Both the position numbers and the translations under genes were made by a program. A stretch of DNA of 64,000 nucleotides from Candidatus Latescibacterota bacterium. Lineage in GTDB: Bacteria > Latescibacterota > MWCZ01. The notes below the pieces were generated by a model, which did no database searches, was not told the origin of the DNA, and was given only the letters and a program-made list of their open reading frames with translations. The DNA lies in assembly GCA_022706085.1 (NCBI GenBank), contig JAKJDF010000001.1:112394-176393 (forward strand). Direction: 5' to 3'. Shown here one piece after another: positions 17,258 through 24,520 of the stretch (positions are counted from its first letter, which is position 1; every line of letters starts with the position of its first letter).

Positions 17258-17290
17258 CCTCGGGTTCTTGCGCAGAGCCCGGGGTTTTTT
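17258..17290 (+). terminator. Intrinsic terminator or attenuator ahead of the CorA-like gene
   Basis: CCTCGGG (17258-17264) pairs with CCCGGGG (17278-17284, one G-U) around a 13-nt loop and is followed by six T, then CCTTTTT. It lies 127 nt before the CorA-like start. It could end upstream transcription. It could also act as an attenuator, because TGCGGTCT (17224-17231) before it is perfectly complementary to AGACCGCA (17301-17308) after it. Confidence 0.6.
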
Positions 17291-17315
17291 CCTTTTTCGA
17301 AGACCGCAAGACTGG

Positions 17316-17389
17316 TTTCAGGCCGCAGTTACTGCGTAATTTTCAGAGGTATCTCCGCCGGACTCGCGGTTCGCGGAAGCGGCCTGAAA
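17316..17389 (+). ncRNA. Structured 5' leader of the CorA-like gene (riboswitch-like candidate)
   Basis: An 11-bp perfect helix, 17316-17326 (TTTCAGGCCGC) with 17379-17389 (GCGGCCTGAAA), encloses 52 nt. That interior can form two small hairpins (GAG-GTAT-CTC and CGCG-GTT-CGCG), giving a multi-helix junction 27 nt upstream of the CorA-like start. It does not match the M-box or Mn (yybP-ykoY) consensus as I recall them. The function is unknown; the helix itself is seen directly. Confidence 0.5.
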
Positions 17390-17416
17390 TCGCCCTTGAG
17401 GCCATGGAGTGTCAGG

Positions 17417-18337
17417 ATGCGGGTGGATTACGACGTCGTAGACAACAAGCTGGTGCAAACGACCAAAGACGACGCGCTTGCCACCGTTTTCGTGAATCCT
17501 GACGCGCAAGAACGGACCTACCTCACAGAAACGCTCGAGATTGACGAGCACACCCTCACATCAGCGCTTGACCCCGACGAGTTACCGCGTCTCGAGTTCG
17601 AGCCCGAACACACTGTTCTGATTTTCAAGAATCCTAAGAACTACTCGGCCACGGATGAACTTTTGCTGAAGGCAATGTCGGTCGGTGTCTTTCTTTTCAA
17701 AGACCGCGTAGTTGTTGTTGCGTCGGAGGACATCCCGTCTCTGAACATTGCGCGTTTTGCGCGCGTTAAGACTGCGACAGATTTTCTGCTGTACCTGCTC
17801 TACCGATCCATCTTTCATTTCCGCGAACACCTGAAGGTGATCAACATGATTTCGGACAACCTTCAGGACGAGATCAAGTCATCGATGGACAATCGGAAGC
17901 TCATCGATCTGTTCACACTGCAAAAAAGCATGGTGTATTACTTATACGCGATCCAGGGCAACGGCGCGGTGATGGACAAACTTAAGAGCAATGCCGCAAA
18001 GATCCGGTTGAGCGTTGAACAGCTTGAATCCTTGGACGACATTATCGTCGAAAACAACCAGTGTTTCCGTCAGGCGGAAATCTATGCCAACATCCTCGCC
18101 AGCCTGATGGATGCGCGGGCTTCCATTGTAAGCAACAACCTGAACGTGCTTATGAAGACGCTCAACCTGATCACGATTTTCATCATGCTGCCAACGTTTG
18201 TCGTAAGCGCGTTTTCGATGAACGTGGACCTGCCTTGGAACCTGAAGCAACAGCCATATGCGTTCTGGATCATCATGGGCCTGGCGTTCCTCTCGATCGT
18301 AGGGGGTTTCATATTCTGGCGTCACAAGAAATGGTAA
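17417..18337 (+). CDS. CorA-family divalent cation transporter with SMN in place of GMN
   Basis: A 306-residue CorA-like protein. A cytoplasmic alpha/beta plus long-helix region (about 1-245) is followed by two C-terminal membrane segments (about 248-266 and 279-300) and the basic WRHKKW tail typical of CorA. The selectivity motif after the first segment, normally YGMN, reads FSMN (Ser267-Met-Asn269). Lengths and topology agree with Mg2+/Co2+/Ni2+ channels of this family, but the Gly-to-Ser change makes the transported ion uncertain. ATG at 17417 has GGAG 8 nt upstream; longer in-frame sequence runs through the terminator and leader helix and is not coding. It stands alone behind a highly structured leader. 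Confidence 0.82.
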   Translation: MRVDYDVVDNKLVQTTKDDALATVFVNPDAQERTYLTETLEIDEHTLTSALDPDELPRLEFEPEHTVLIFKNPKNYSATDELLLKAMSVGVFLFKDRVVVVASEDIPSLNIARFARVKTATDFLLYLLYRSIFHFREHLKVINMISDNLQDEIKSSMDNRKLIDLFTLQKSMVYYLYAIQGNGAVMDKLKSNAAKIRLSVEQLESLDDIIVENNQCFRQAEIYANILASLMDARASIVSNNLNVLMKTLNLITIFIMLPTFVVSAFSMNVDLPWNLKQQPYAFWIIMGLAFLSIVGGFIFWRHKKW

Positions 18338-18401
18338 CCTTCAGGTCCTGTTTCTCGACAGACGGTCTGGCACGATTCGAAGCCCATTGCAGCCGCCCCA
18401 C

Positions 18402-18430
18402 TTCTCATACTGCTCTGCACTTCTTATAAT
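18402..18430 (+). promoter_or_regulatory. Sigma70-type promoter for the amidohydrolase gene
   Basis: TTCTCA (18402-18407), a 17-nt spacer and a perfect TATAAT (18425-18430) lie in the 238-nt gap after the CorA-like gene. The start codon is at 18576, so the transcript would have a leader of about 140 nt. Confidence 0.58.
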
Positions 18431-18575
18431 TACCTCAGGTTGCGGTTGTCGTTCGAGGAGCAACGCCTGCCACGACGCCGCCTGCGGGCACCCCTGAAGT
18501 CCGGTTCACAGCACCAATCGTCGTAACACAAGAAGCGCAGCATCGCGTTTCTGTTGCGTGTGCAAAGGGTTTTCC

Positions 18576-19358
18576 ATGCCGATCATCGATTGTCACGTAC
18601 ACGCGGGCGACAAATACGGCCCCATCGAAAATGTTATCTCCCAGATGGATGCAAACGGCGTCACCCACGCGGTGATCGTCCAGCACATGGGCCAGACGAA
18701 CAACACGTACCTCAGACAATGCATCGAAAAATACCCGCAGCGATTCTGGGGCATCTGCATGGTTGATCTCACTCTTTCGAACGCCCCGAAAATCCTGAGG
18801 TCGGAGTTGAAGGAGAATGGCCTGCACGGTGTGAGGTTACCCGCGATGAGCCTTTCGCGCAGACCGGATCTGTGGGAAATGGCGGTCGAATGCAAAGCCG
18901 TGATCAGCGTACTGGGACTTCAGCCTCACGACCTGGGGCAGGTGGAGCGGCTGAGGGCGTTCCTAGAGAAATGCCCTGCCGCGAGGCTGAAGATTGAGCA
19001 CCTGGGGTACCCGGAACCGAGCGAACCACCTCCGTACGCGACGTACGAGCGAGTGATGGATCTGTCGCAATTCAAGGGAGTGTTCCTTCAGTTTTCTTCG
19101 CCGTATACGCAAAGCAAAAAGGCTTATCCCTACGACGATCTCCTTCCTTTCATCCAGATGGCAAAGCAGCACTTCGCGCCAAGCCGCATCGTCTGGGGTT
19201 CATGCTACCCGCCTGTTGAGAAATACATGACGTATGCCCAGTCGCTTGCCTGGTTCGGAACCCTCGGATTGAAGGACACGCACAGGGATAACGCATTGTG
19301 GCAGAATGCTGTGAGGTTGATGGACCCTCGGCATAAAAAGGTCGTCGCCGAAACCTGA
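18576..19358 (+). CDS. Amidohydrolase-2-type protein with altered metal site
   Basis: A 260-residue TIM-barrel protein of the amidohydrolase-related (amidohydro_2) family. The N-terminal metal motif DCHVHAG is at residues 5-11 and KIEHLGYPE near 145-153 supplies the barrel His. The usual C-terminal GSDYP motif reads GSCYPP near 208-213, so the metal-binding Asp is replaced by Cys. The expected middle His-containing strand (IxHxG) is also unclear (VLGLQPHD). It may be a decarboxylase/lactonase-type relative or an inactive homologue. The start ATG has AAGGG 8 nt upstream; a slightly longer in-frame start six codons earlier is less likely. It is monocistronic, bounded by a clear promoter and a bidirectional terminator. 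Confidence 0.78.
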   Translation: MPIIDCHVHAGDKYGPIENVISQMDANGVTHAVIVQHMGQTNNTYLRQCIEKYPQRFWGICMVDLTLSNAPKILRSELKENGLHGVRLPAMSLSRRPDLWEMAVECKAVISVLGLQPHDLGQVERLRAFLEKCPAARLKIEHLGYPEPSEPPPYATYERVMDLSQFKGVFLQFSSPYTQSKKAYPYDDLLPFIQMAKQHFAPSRIVWGSCYPPVEKYMTYAQSLAWFGTLGLKDTHRDNALWQNAVRLMDPRHKKVVAET

Positions 19359-19375
19359 ACTGAGTTCGCAGACCG

Positions 19376-19411
19376 AAAAAAAGGGGCGCGGTTTGCGCGC
19401 CCCTTTTTTTT
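19376..19411 (+). terminator. Bidirectional intrinsic terminator
   Basis: GGGGCGCG (19383-19390) pairs with CGCGCCCC (19396-19403) around GTTTG. Seven A precede and eight T follow, so it works in both directions: for the plus-strand amidohydrolase and for the convergent minus-strand UroD-like operon. Confidence 0.9.
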
Positions 19412-19413
19412 CT

Positions 19414-20508
19414 TTACCAGCTCCAACGCATACCTTCGTCCACCATCGCGAGGTAATTATCCAGGGGGATGTAATTGGCGACGCTGTTCCCTGTGCCGAG
19501 ACAGTACCCTCCGCCCGCCTGACAGACGGCAAGCGTCTCCCTCACCCGCTCGCGGATTCGCTCTTCGGACGCAGAACAAAGGAAGTCAAGGTCGATACCT
19601 CCGAGGAGCGCGATGTGGCGGCCATACGTGTGCTTTACCTGGCGGACGTCCTCAATAGTGTCTTCGAAACTGTGCTTGGCGTCGATTTTCACGTCGAAGA
19701 TCAAGTCATCCATTATCGACGAGAGATTCCCGCACGCGTGAAGCAGGTAAAGCCTCCCAGCCCCGTGAACCATTTGCGCGAGTTTTCGGTGTCCGGTAAG
19801 CACATACTCGCGCATTACCGCCGGGCTGAGGAGAAGGCCTGTTTTGAACCCCATGTCGTCGCTTCCCCACACCATCTTCACTCTTTCGAACTGAAGGAGG
19901 CGCCGGACGTCTGCTTCATAGAACTCGTACAATCGGTCTGCGATCGCCTTTACGAGGGCTTTGTCATCGTGCAGGGCGTAACAGAGGGTTTCATAGCCCA
20001 TCAACCAGGTTAACAGTTCGGCGAAATGGCCAGTCAGACCGCCAATGATACACATGTCGTCCGGAAGGTTCCTTTCGTACCACTCGAGAAGACGGGTTGC
20101 TTCCGGCGTATTTGGGTCAGGCCAGGGGTATTTCTCGAACTCCTCCCATGTGGTAATCGGGCCGGTGTGTTCATTCACGAAATTCCTTCCGCCATCGCGT
20201 TTCAGCCCCGCCGTGTCCGGAATCGCAGTCTGATTCAGCGGCATGTCGAGGCCGGTCAATCCCGCCACCACGTAGTCAAACCCGCAGAATCGCTGCACGG
20301 CGATGTACTGCTTCTGCGCGAAGTACGGGTCCGCTTTGTCGAGACCATTTGCGAGCCCGTAACGATCCGCTATCGCGTCGCGGATTTCGCCGTCCTGGTA
20401 GAGCTCAATATGGTGGACCCGTTGCGGAGTGCCTCGCCTTGCAACAGTTGCAACAAACGCCTCCCAGTCAGGTCTGTGCGGCCGTTCTTTCCCTGCAAAT
20501 GTGTTCAT
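19414..20508 (-). CDS. Uroporphyrinogen-decarboxylase-fold protein (MtaA/UroD family)
   Basis: A 364-residue protein of the UroD superfamily. The pattern GGLTGHFAELLTWLMGYE near residues 136-153, HACGN near 265-269, and the late LLGGID segment near 300-305 follow the methyltransferase branch (MtaA-like) and the large group of UroD-like proteins found with corrinoid systems, rather than HemE. It lacks the N-terminal RxxxxxR porphyrin signature of true HemE, so haem synthesis is unlikely. ATG at 20508 has GAGG just upstream. It is the last gene of a minus-strand series and ends at the bidirectional terminator. A link to the MttB-like protein at 8.4 kb is possible but is not supported by proximity. 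Confidence 0.75.
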   Translation of the reverse strand: MNTFAGKERPHRPDWEAFVATVARRGTPQRVHHIELYQDGEIRDAIADRYGLANGLDKADPYFAQKQYIAVQRFCGFDYVVAGLTGLDMPLNQTAIPDTAGLKRDGGRNFVNEHTGPITTWEEFEKYPWPDPNTPEATRLLEWYERNLPDDMCIIGGLTGHFAELLTWLMGYETLCYALHDDKALVKAIADRLYEFYEADVRRLLQFERVKMVWGSDDMGFKTGLLLSPAVMREYVLTGHRKLAQMVHGAGRLYLLHACGNLSSIMDDLIFDVKIDAKHSFEDTIEDVRQVKHTYGRHIALLGGIDLDFLCSASEERIRERVRETLAVCQAGGGYCLGTGNSVANYIPLDNYLAMVDEGMRWSW

Positions 20509-20556
20509 CGTTTCATCCTCGGTCAAAAAGGGCGGATCCCCAAAAGAAACTGCGTA

Positions 20557-21519
20557 TCATCCTTCGTCACGCGGGGCCAACTCAACTGCCCGCGGTTTTG
20601 TCTGCCGCGCCGCGAACGCGAATACGTTCTGCACGACCATCGCGGCCGCGATCAGACTGCCGCCGAGGTATACCGGAGGCGGCACCCTCAAACCGGCTAC
20701 CAGCGTGAGCAGCGTGATATTCAATAACGGAACGAGGCACGCCCACACCGAAACAACCCACGGATGCAGGCGACGGTTCGCGCGTTGCCACAGCGCGTAT
20801 CCCACGAAGTCCACCCCGATACCCATGTAAAGCGCGCCGAGCATTCCTTGTGCCTGGAAACTGAACGACGTTCCTGAGAAAAGCATCACGAACGAAAACA
20901 CGAGCATGCTGAGAAACAACATCCATGACGTGACAAGACGGGGATCGTATGACCATCTCACGGATAACGGCGTGAAGAGCCCGAAGCAAAGCCCGGCACC
21001 CAACCCCGCCAGCGCACCTGCAGCCCCGTGCGCCGCGCTTTCAGAACCCGGTATCACCACCAGTATTGCGCCCATAACCCCGAGCCCCACGGATACCCAC
21101 TGGTACCACTTCGGCACTGCCCGGTTGATCAACCCGCCGAACACAACCATGAAGACTGCCCACGTGTAGTTTAAGGCCATCGTCTGGACCTGGTACCCGG
21201 ACGCAAAGCCGAGGAACAGGAACGAGTAGTAGCCGGTGTGCGCGAGCAATCCCAGCACGCTCAGCCGCACGACATCACCCGGCTGCAAAGCCGTCACCTG
21301 TTTCAACAGACCAGTTGTCGGGAGGAAAAAGAGGACTACGAGGGAGCCGCACAGCGATTCCCACCATGCGGCCTGCAACGCATTCCAGCTGCTGGTGGCC
21401 AGATGGGAAAAAACGCCGGAACCGCTCCAGATCAGAAGCACTCCGGCCGCGGACAACACGGCCTCTCTCCGGGACACGGAAACATGGGGCGCCCCTCCGC
21501 CGGAGCTCAAAACGCCCAT
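20557..21519 (-). CDS. EamA/DMT-family transporter
   Basis: About 320 residues with ten hydrophobic segments in two five-helix halves, the drug/metabolite transporter (EamA) arrangement. The first begins near AVLSAAGVLLIW and the last near LGGSLIAAAMVVQ. Substrates in this family are amino acids, nucleobases or other small metabolites and cannot be inferred here. The chosen ATG at 21519 overlaps the stop of the preceding beta-barrel gene by 13 nt; a GTG shortly downstream, after CGGAGGGG, is an alternative start. The gene belongs to the minus-strand series that ends with the UroD-like gene. Confidence 0.8.
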   Translation of the reverse strand: MGVLSSGGGAPHVSVSRREAVLSAAGVLLIWSGSGVFSHLATSSWNALQAAWWESLCGSLVVLFFLPTTGLLKQVTALQPGDVVRLSVLGLLAHTGYYSFLFLGFASGYQVQTMALNYTWAVFMVVFGGLINRAVPKWYQWVSVGLGVMGAILVVIPGSESAAHGAAGALAGLGAGLCFGLFTPLSVRWSYDPRLVTSWMLFLSMLVFSFVMLFSGTSFSFQAQGMLGALYMGIGVDFVGYALWQRANRRLHPWVVSVWACLVPLLNITLLTLVAGLRVPPPVYLGGSLIAAAMVVQNVFAFAARQTKPRAVELAPRDEG

Positions 21520-22340
21520 TGAACGCCCACGGTCGTGTGGATCATCTCCAGCGTGATTCCGTGGGATGATCGCAGCGTCATCTCCTCCTCTTGGGCAGAG
21601 GCGGGATAGTACCACTGGCGCGTGAAGCCCGTATGCAACACGAGAACGGACGTCCGCAGGGTGAGTGCAAACCGTCCAGACACAGGCATGAGGGCACCCG
21701 CCCCGAAGCTGACGCCGAACGCACCATCCATGGGCTCAGAGTACACGAAACTCGTATCACCGTCGATAGCAGCAATGGCCTGTTTCATCCAGAGGACACC
21801 GGAATCAGCAACGGAATGGCGCATCGCAAAATACCCTATCCCGGCATCGAGGAAAGGCCGCACCCGCCAGGGCTGCAATTGCCACTGTGCACCGCACATA
21901 CCTCCGACCCACGATATCGGCCCCGGGAGCAGGTCACCGCCCTCGAACGAGGACGATGCGTCGCCCCGGCCCGCCTCAACACCCACCCGGACAAGAAGGT
22001 TTCCGTTCAGAGGGTAACTGGCAGAAATCGCTGATGCGCCAATCCCATGGCTTTGTGACCTCCCCCACAGGCGGTACCCGCCAGAACACTCAATGTTCCT
22101 TAACGGCTCGGGACCGAGATTGAATCCCTCCCCTGCTCTCCGATCCAGAGACCGAACCTGTGTTTTCAGCACGTATCTCCGGTACCCACGGTGGTCGACG
22201 ACGAAATAGGTGTCGGTTTCGCTCACGATCTCGCAGACAATTTCCTCGCCGCTCGTCGTCACTATGACTGCCGCAGAAGCCTGCGACCATGCACATACCA
22301 CCCACGCGGCAGCCGCCGCCGCCACAAGAATCGTACGCAA
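21507..22340 (-). CDS. Outer-membrane beta-barrel protein
   Basis: A 277-residue exported protein. It has an Ala-rich signal peptide (about 1-23, cleavage near ASA-A), then a short strand-rich segment (VTTSGEEIVCEIVSE..., about 26-70) resembling the small beta domains that precede some barrels. About 80-277 is an alternating aromatic/hydrophobic pattern. It ends in VGVQWAF with terminal Phe, the outer-membrane insertion signal. The barrel size would suit an 8-strand porin-like or adhesion protein. The start is TTG with GGGGAG 8 nt upstream. This gene is one of the best signs that the host has an outer membrane. Confidence 0.72.
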   Translation of the reverse strand: MRTILVAAAAAAWVVCAWSQASAAVIVTTSGEEIVCEIVSETDTYFVVDHRGYRRYVLKTQVRSLDRRAGEGFNLGPEPLRNIECSGGYRLWGRSQSHGIGASAISASYPLNGNLLVRVGVEAGRGDASSSFEGGDLLPGPISWVGGMCGAQWQLQPWRVRPFLDAGIGYFAMRHSVADSGVLWMKQAIAAIDGDTSFVYSEPMDGAFGVSFGAGALMPVSGRFALTLRTSVLVLHTGFTRQWYYPASAQEEEMTLRSSHGITLEMIHTTVGVQWAF

Positions 22341-22537
22341 AGGGAATCTCCCCTGGTTCTGGCCAAAACCGGATATCGTTCCGTTTCAAATCTCAGCACC
22401 TGGATGCCGGGGAGCAATCGACCGGGATGCTGTTTTCGCGGAAATCGGGAGGTGTCTCGGCCTGCGGACAGCACTGAACTCAGGGCAGCGCTCGAGAAAG
22501 AGACCGCAACACCGGGGGTCGGCAGGCGGCAACGAGC

Positions 22538-23041
22538 TTATTCTGGTTCCTGAGACGATTCGACTGTGTCAAAGTGACTGTCAACGAACGCCGTGAAACG
22601 CTCTACGTGAGGGAAATGAATCACCAGAAATGCAAGAGGAAGTACGACAGCGCCAAGCGCGGGGGAGAACGAACCGGAGACATACAGTGCAAAAACAGGC
22701 GACAGCGCCCCGATTCCACACACAGCGATCACCCACAGTTTTGCGTGCTTGTACGACATCACCACTGCGCGAAGGGGACGGTCGGCCGGCGCGGACCGGA
22801 TGCGGCCCCGTTCGATCACGAAAGCCACCACCGGGGAAAGCACGGCAATCGCCGCCGTGATCCCCCAGATGAGAAACCCTGCACCGCGCGGCTCGAGAAC
22901 AGCGATCCTGACAAGTGCGGCACCGAGACTCAGCGCGATCACGGGCGCGCTTATGGCGATCAGCGCCCACCACATGAGGTGGGACATATGGTACCGCACC
23001 ATGTGCCGTTCGGCGATAGTCCAGTTGGGTGAGCTGAGCAT
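22538..23041 (-). CDS. Four-helix integral membrane protein of unknown function
   Basis: 167 residues with four hydrophobic segments (about 22-45, 56-76, 103-125, 128-145). A short basic loop (ERGRIRSAPADRPLR) lies between the second and third, and an acidic tail follows. No known family was recognised. ATG at 23041 has AGAGG 7 nt upstream and lies 10 nt after the mpl stop, so the two genes are co-transcribed. The following 197 nt to the beta-barrel gene contain no recognisable element. Confidence 0.65.
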   Translation of the reverse strand: MLSSPNWTIAERHMVRYHMSHLMWWALIAISAPVIALSLGAALVRIAVLEPRGAGFLIWGITAAIAVLSPVVAFVIERGRIRSAPADRPLRAVVMSYKHAKLWVIAVCGIGALSPVFALYVSGSFSPALGAVVLPLAFLVIHFPHVERFTAFVDSHFDTVESSQEPE

Positions 23042-23050
23042 TTCACACCT

Positions 23051-24511
23051 CTACGTCGCGGATTCTGATGCACCGAACCGCTTTTCTAACGCGTCACGAA
23101 GCAATCCTGTCAGCCCCCCGAATCCGCCGTTGCTCATGACAACGATAACATCACCCGCGCGGGCGTTGGATGTGATTTCGTCGCACAGTCTGCTGACATC
23201 TGGCAGAGATTCCGCGTCCGCCCCGCGTTCGCGAAGGTCTGACACCAGCCGGGCGATGTCAAGTCGTTCGCTCTCCGGGATTCTGTCGTTCCTGTGTACT
23301 GCTCCCAACCGCACAACGTCGCCGCATGCCAGCGCGTCCGCAAGTTCGGTCTGGAAAAACCGTCTCACGGTCGTGTTCGACCTCGGCTCAAAAATCGCCC
23401 ATACGCGGGATCCGGGGTGTGCCGCTCTGACACCGCGCAGGGTTTCCGTAATCGCGGTCGGATGGTGCGCAAAATCGTCATAAAGAACAATCTCCTGCGC
23501 GTCGTAAAGCTTCTCGAGTCTGCGCCTTACACCTTTGAAGCTCCGCATGCCGTCCCGTATCTGTTCGAGCGATACACCAACATGCGCGCACACCGCGGCA
23601 ACCGCGAGCGCATTGCTGACATTGTGACGACCGAAAAGTGGCAACTCGCACGTTGTTTGCCCGGAGGGCCCAATGAGATCAAACGTAGCGCCACTTGCGG
23701 TATCGCGCACATTGCGCGCGTGCCAGTCGGCATCTCCTGACAGCGAAAACATCACCTTCGGCGGCCACGTGTGCTCCGTAAGCCGGACAACCCGCGGGTC
23801 ATCCCTATTTGCCGCCACGAGGCCATTTCGGGGAACAATGTTGAGAAGTCTCCGGAAACTCAGTTCTATCTCGCCGATGTCCCCGAAAATATCCGCATGG
23901 TCGAATTCGATGTTGTTGACGACAACTATGTCCGGAAGGTAATGCAGGAATTTTGATCGTTTGTCGAAGAACGCGGTATCGTACTCGTCGCCTTCACTGA
24001 CGAAAAAACGCCCCGATCCAGTGCGCGCGCCTACTCCGAAGTTCGCGGGTACACCTCCTATCATGAAACCCGGCTGCAGCCCTGCGAAATCCAGAACCCA
24101 CGCAAGAAGCGAACTTGTTGTTGTCTTGCCGTGCGTGCCGGTAACCACGATCGAGATTGACCCACGAATGAAGAACTCGCGCAACGCCTCCGGCAGGGAT
24201 ACAAAGGGTATCCTGCGTTCGAGGACCGCTTCGACTTCCTCATTGCCGCGGCTAAGTGCATTCCCGATGACAACAAGGTCTGGCCTGGGCGTGATGTTGT
24301 CCGGCGAGTACGCCGACGCAACGTGGATGTCATGGTCTCGCAGCACCTCACTCATGGGAGGATAGACCGCGCTATCAGAACCGGTAACCCGGAACCCGCG
24401 CTCTTTCAGGAGCACGGCCAAGGCGCCCATTGCCGTACCGCAAATCCCGATGAGATGCAGATGTCGGATATCCGCAAAAGGAGGTAGCATGCCCTTTTCC
24501 CGCGATGCCAC
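23051..24511 (-). CDS. mpl: UDP-MurNAc:L-alanyl-gamma-D-glutamyl-meso-DAP ligase (Mpl)
   Basis: A 486-residue Mur-ligase-family protein. HLIGICGTAMGALA near residues 19-32 is the Rossmann start, the P-loop VTGTHGKTTTSSL lies near 123-135, and FAHHPTAI near 356-363 is the C-terminal motif. The GICGT...MG N-terminus distinguishes Mpl from MurC (GIGGIGM). Mpl attaches recycled murein tripeptide to UDP-MurNAc in the cytoplasm, implying meso-DAP peptidoglycan and a recycling route that would also use the MurU/AmgK-like genes at 11-13 kb. The start may be GTG at 24511 or ATG at 24490; the latter has GGGAAAAGGG upstream. Confidence 0.87.
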   Translation of the reverse strand: MASREKGMLPPFADIRHLHLIGICGTAMGALAVLLKERGFRVTGSDSAVYPPMSEVLRDHDIHVASAYSPDNITPRPDLVVIGNALSRGNEEVEAVLERRIPFVSLPEALREFFIRGSISIVVTGTHGKTTTSSLLAWVLDFAGLQPGFMIGGVPANFGVGARTGSGRFFVSEGDEYDTAFFDKRSKFLHYLPDIVVVNNIEFDHADIFGDIGEIELSFRRLLNIVPRNGLVAANRDDPRVVRLTEHTWPPKVMFSLSGDADWHARNVRDTASGATFDLIGPSGQTTCELPLFGRHNVSNALAVAAVCAHVGVSLEQIRDGMRSFKGVRRRLEKLYDAQEIVLYDDFAHHPTAITETLRGVRAAHPGSRVWAIFEPRSNTTVRRFFQTELADALACGDVVRLGAVHRNDRIPESERLDIARLVSDLRERGADAESLPDVSRLCDEITSNARAGDVIVVMSNGGFGGLTGLLRDALEKRFGASESAT

Positions 24512-24520
24512 GAGGCCCGC

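Noticed and set aside
16894-17300. A known structural RNA (RNase P, tmRNA, SRP, 6S) in the 523-nt gap
   Set aside because: None of the conserved cores (for example GAGGAAAGTCCGGGC of RNase P, or a tRNA-like T-loop for tmRNA) was found on either strand. Kept only as a structured leader of unknown type.
19414-20508. HemE (uroporphyrinogen decarboxylase) for haem synthesis
   Set aside because: The N-terminal HemE signature is missing and the pattern follows the MtaA/UroD-like methyltransferase branch; no haem genes are nearby.
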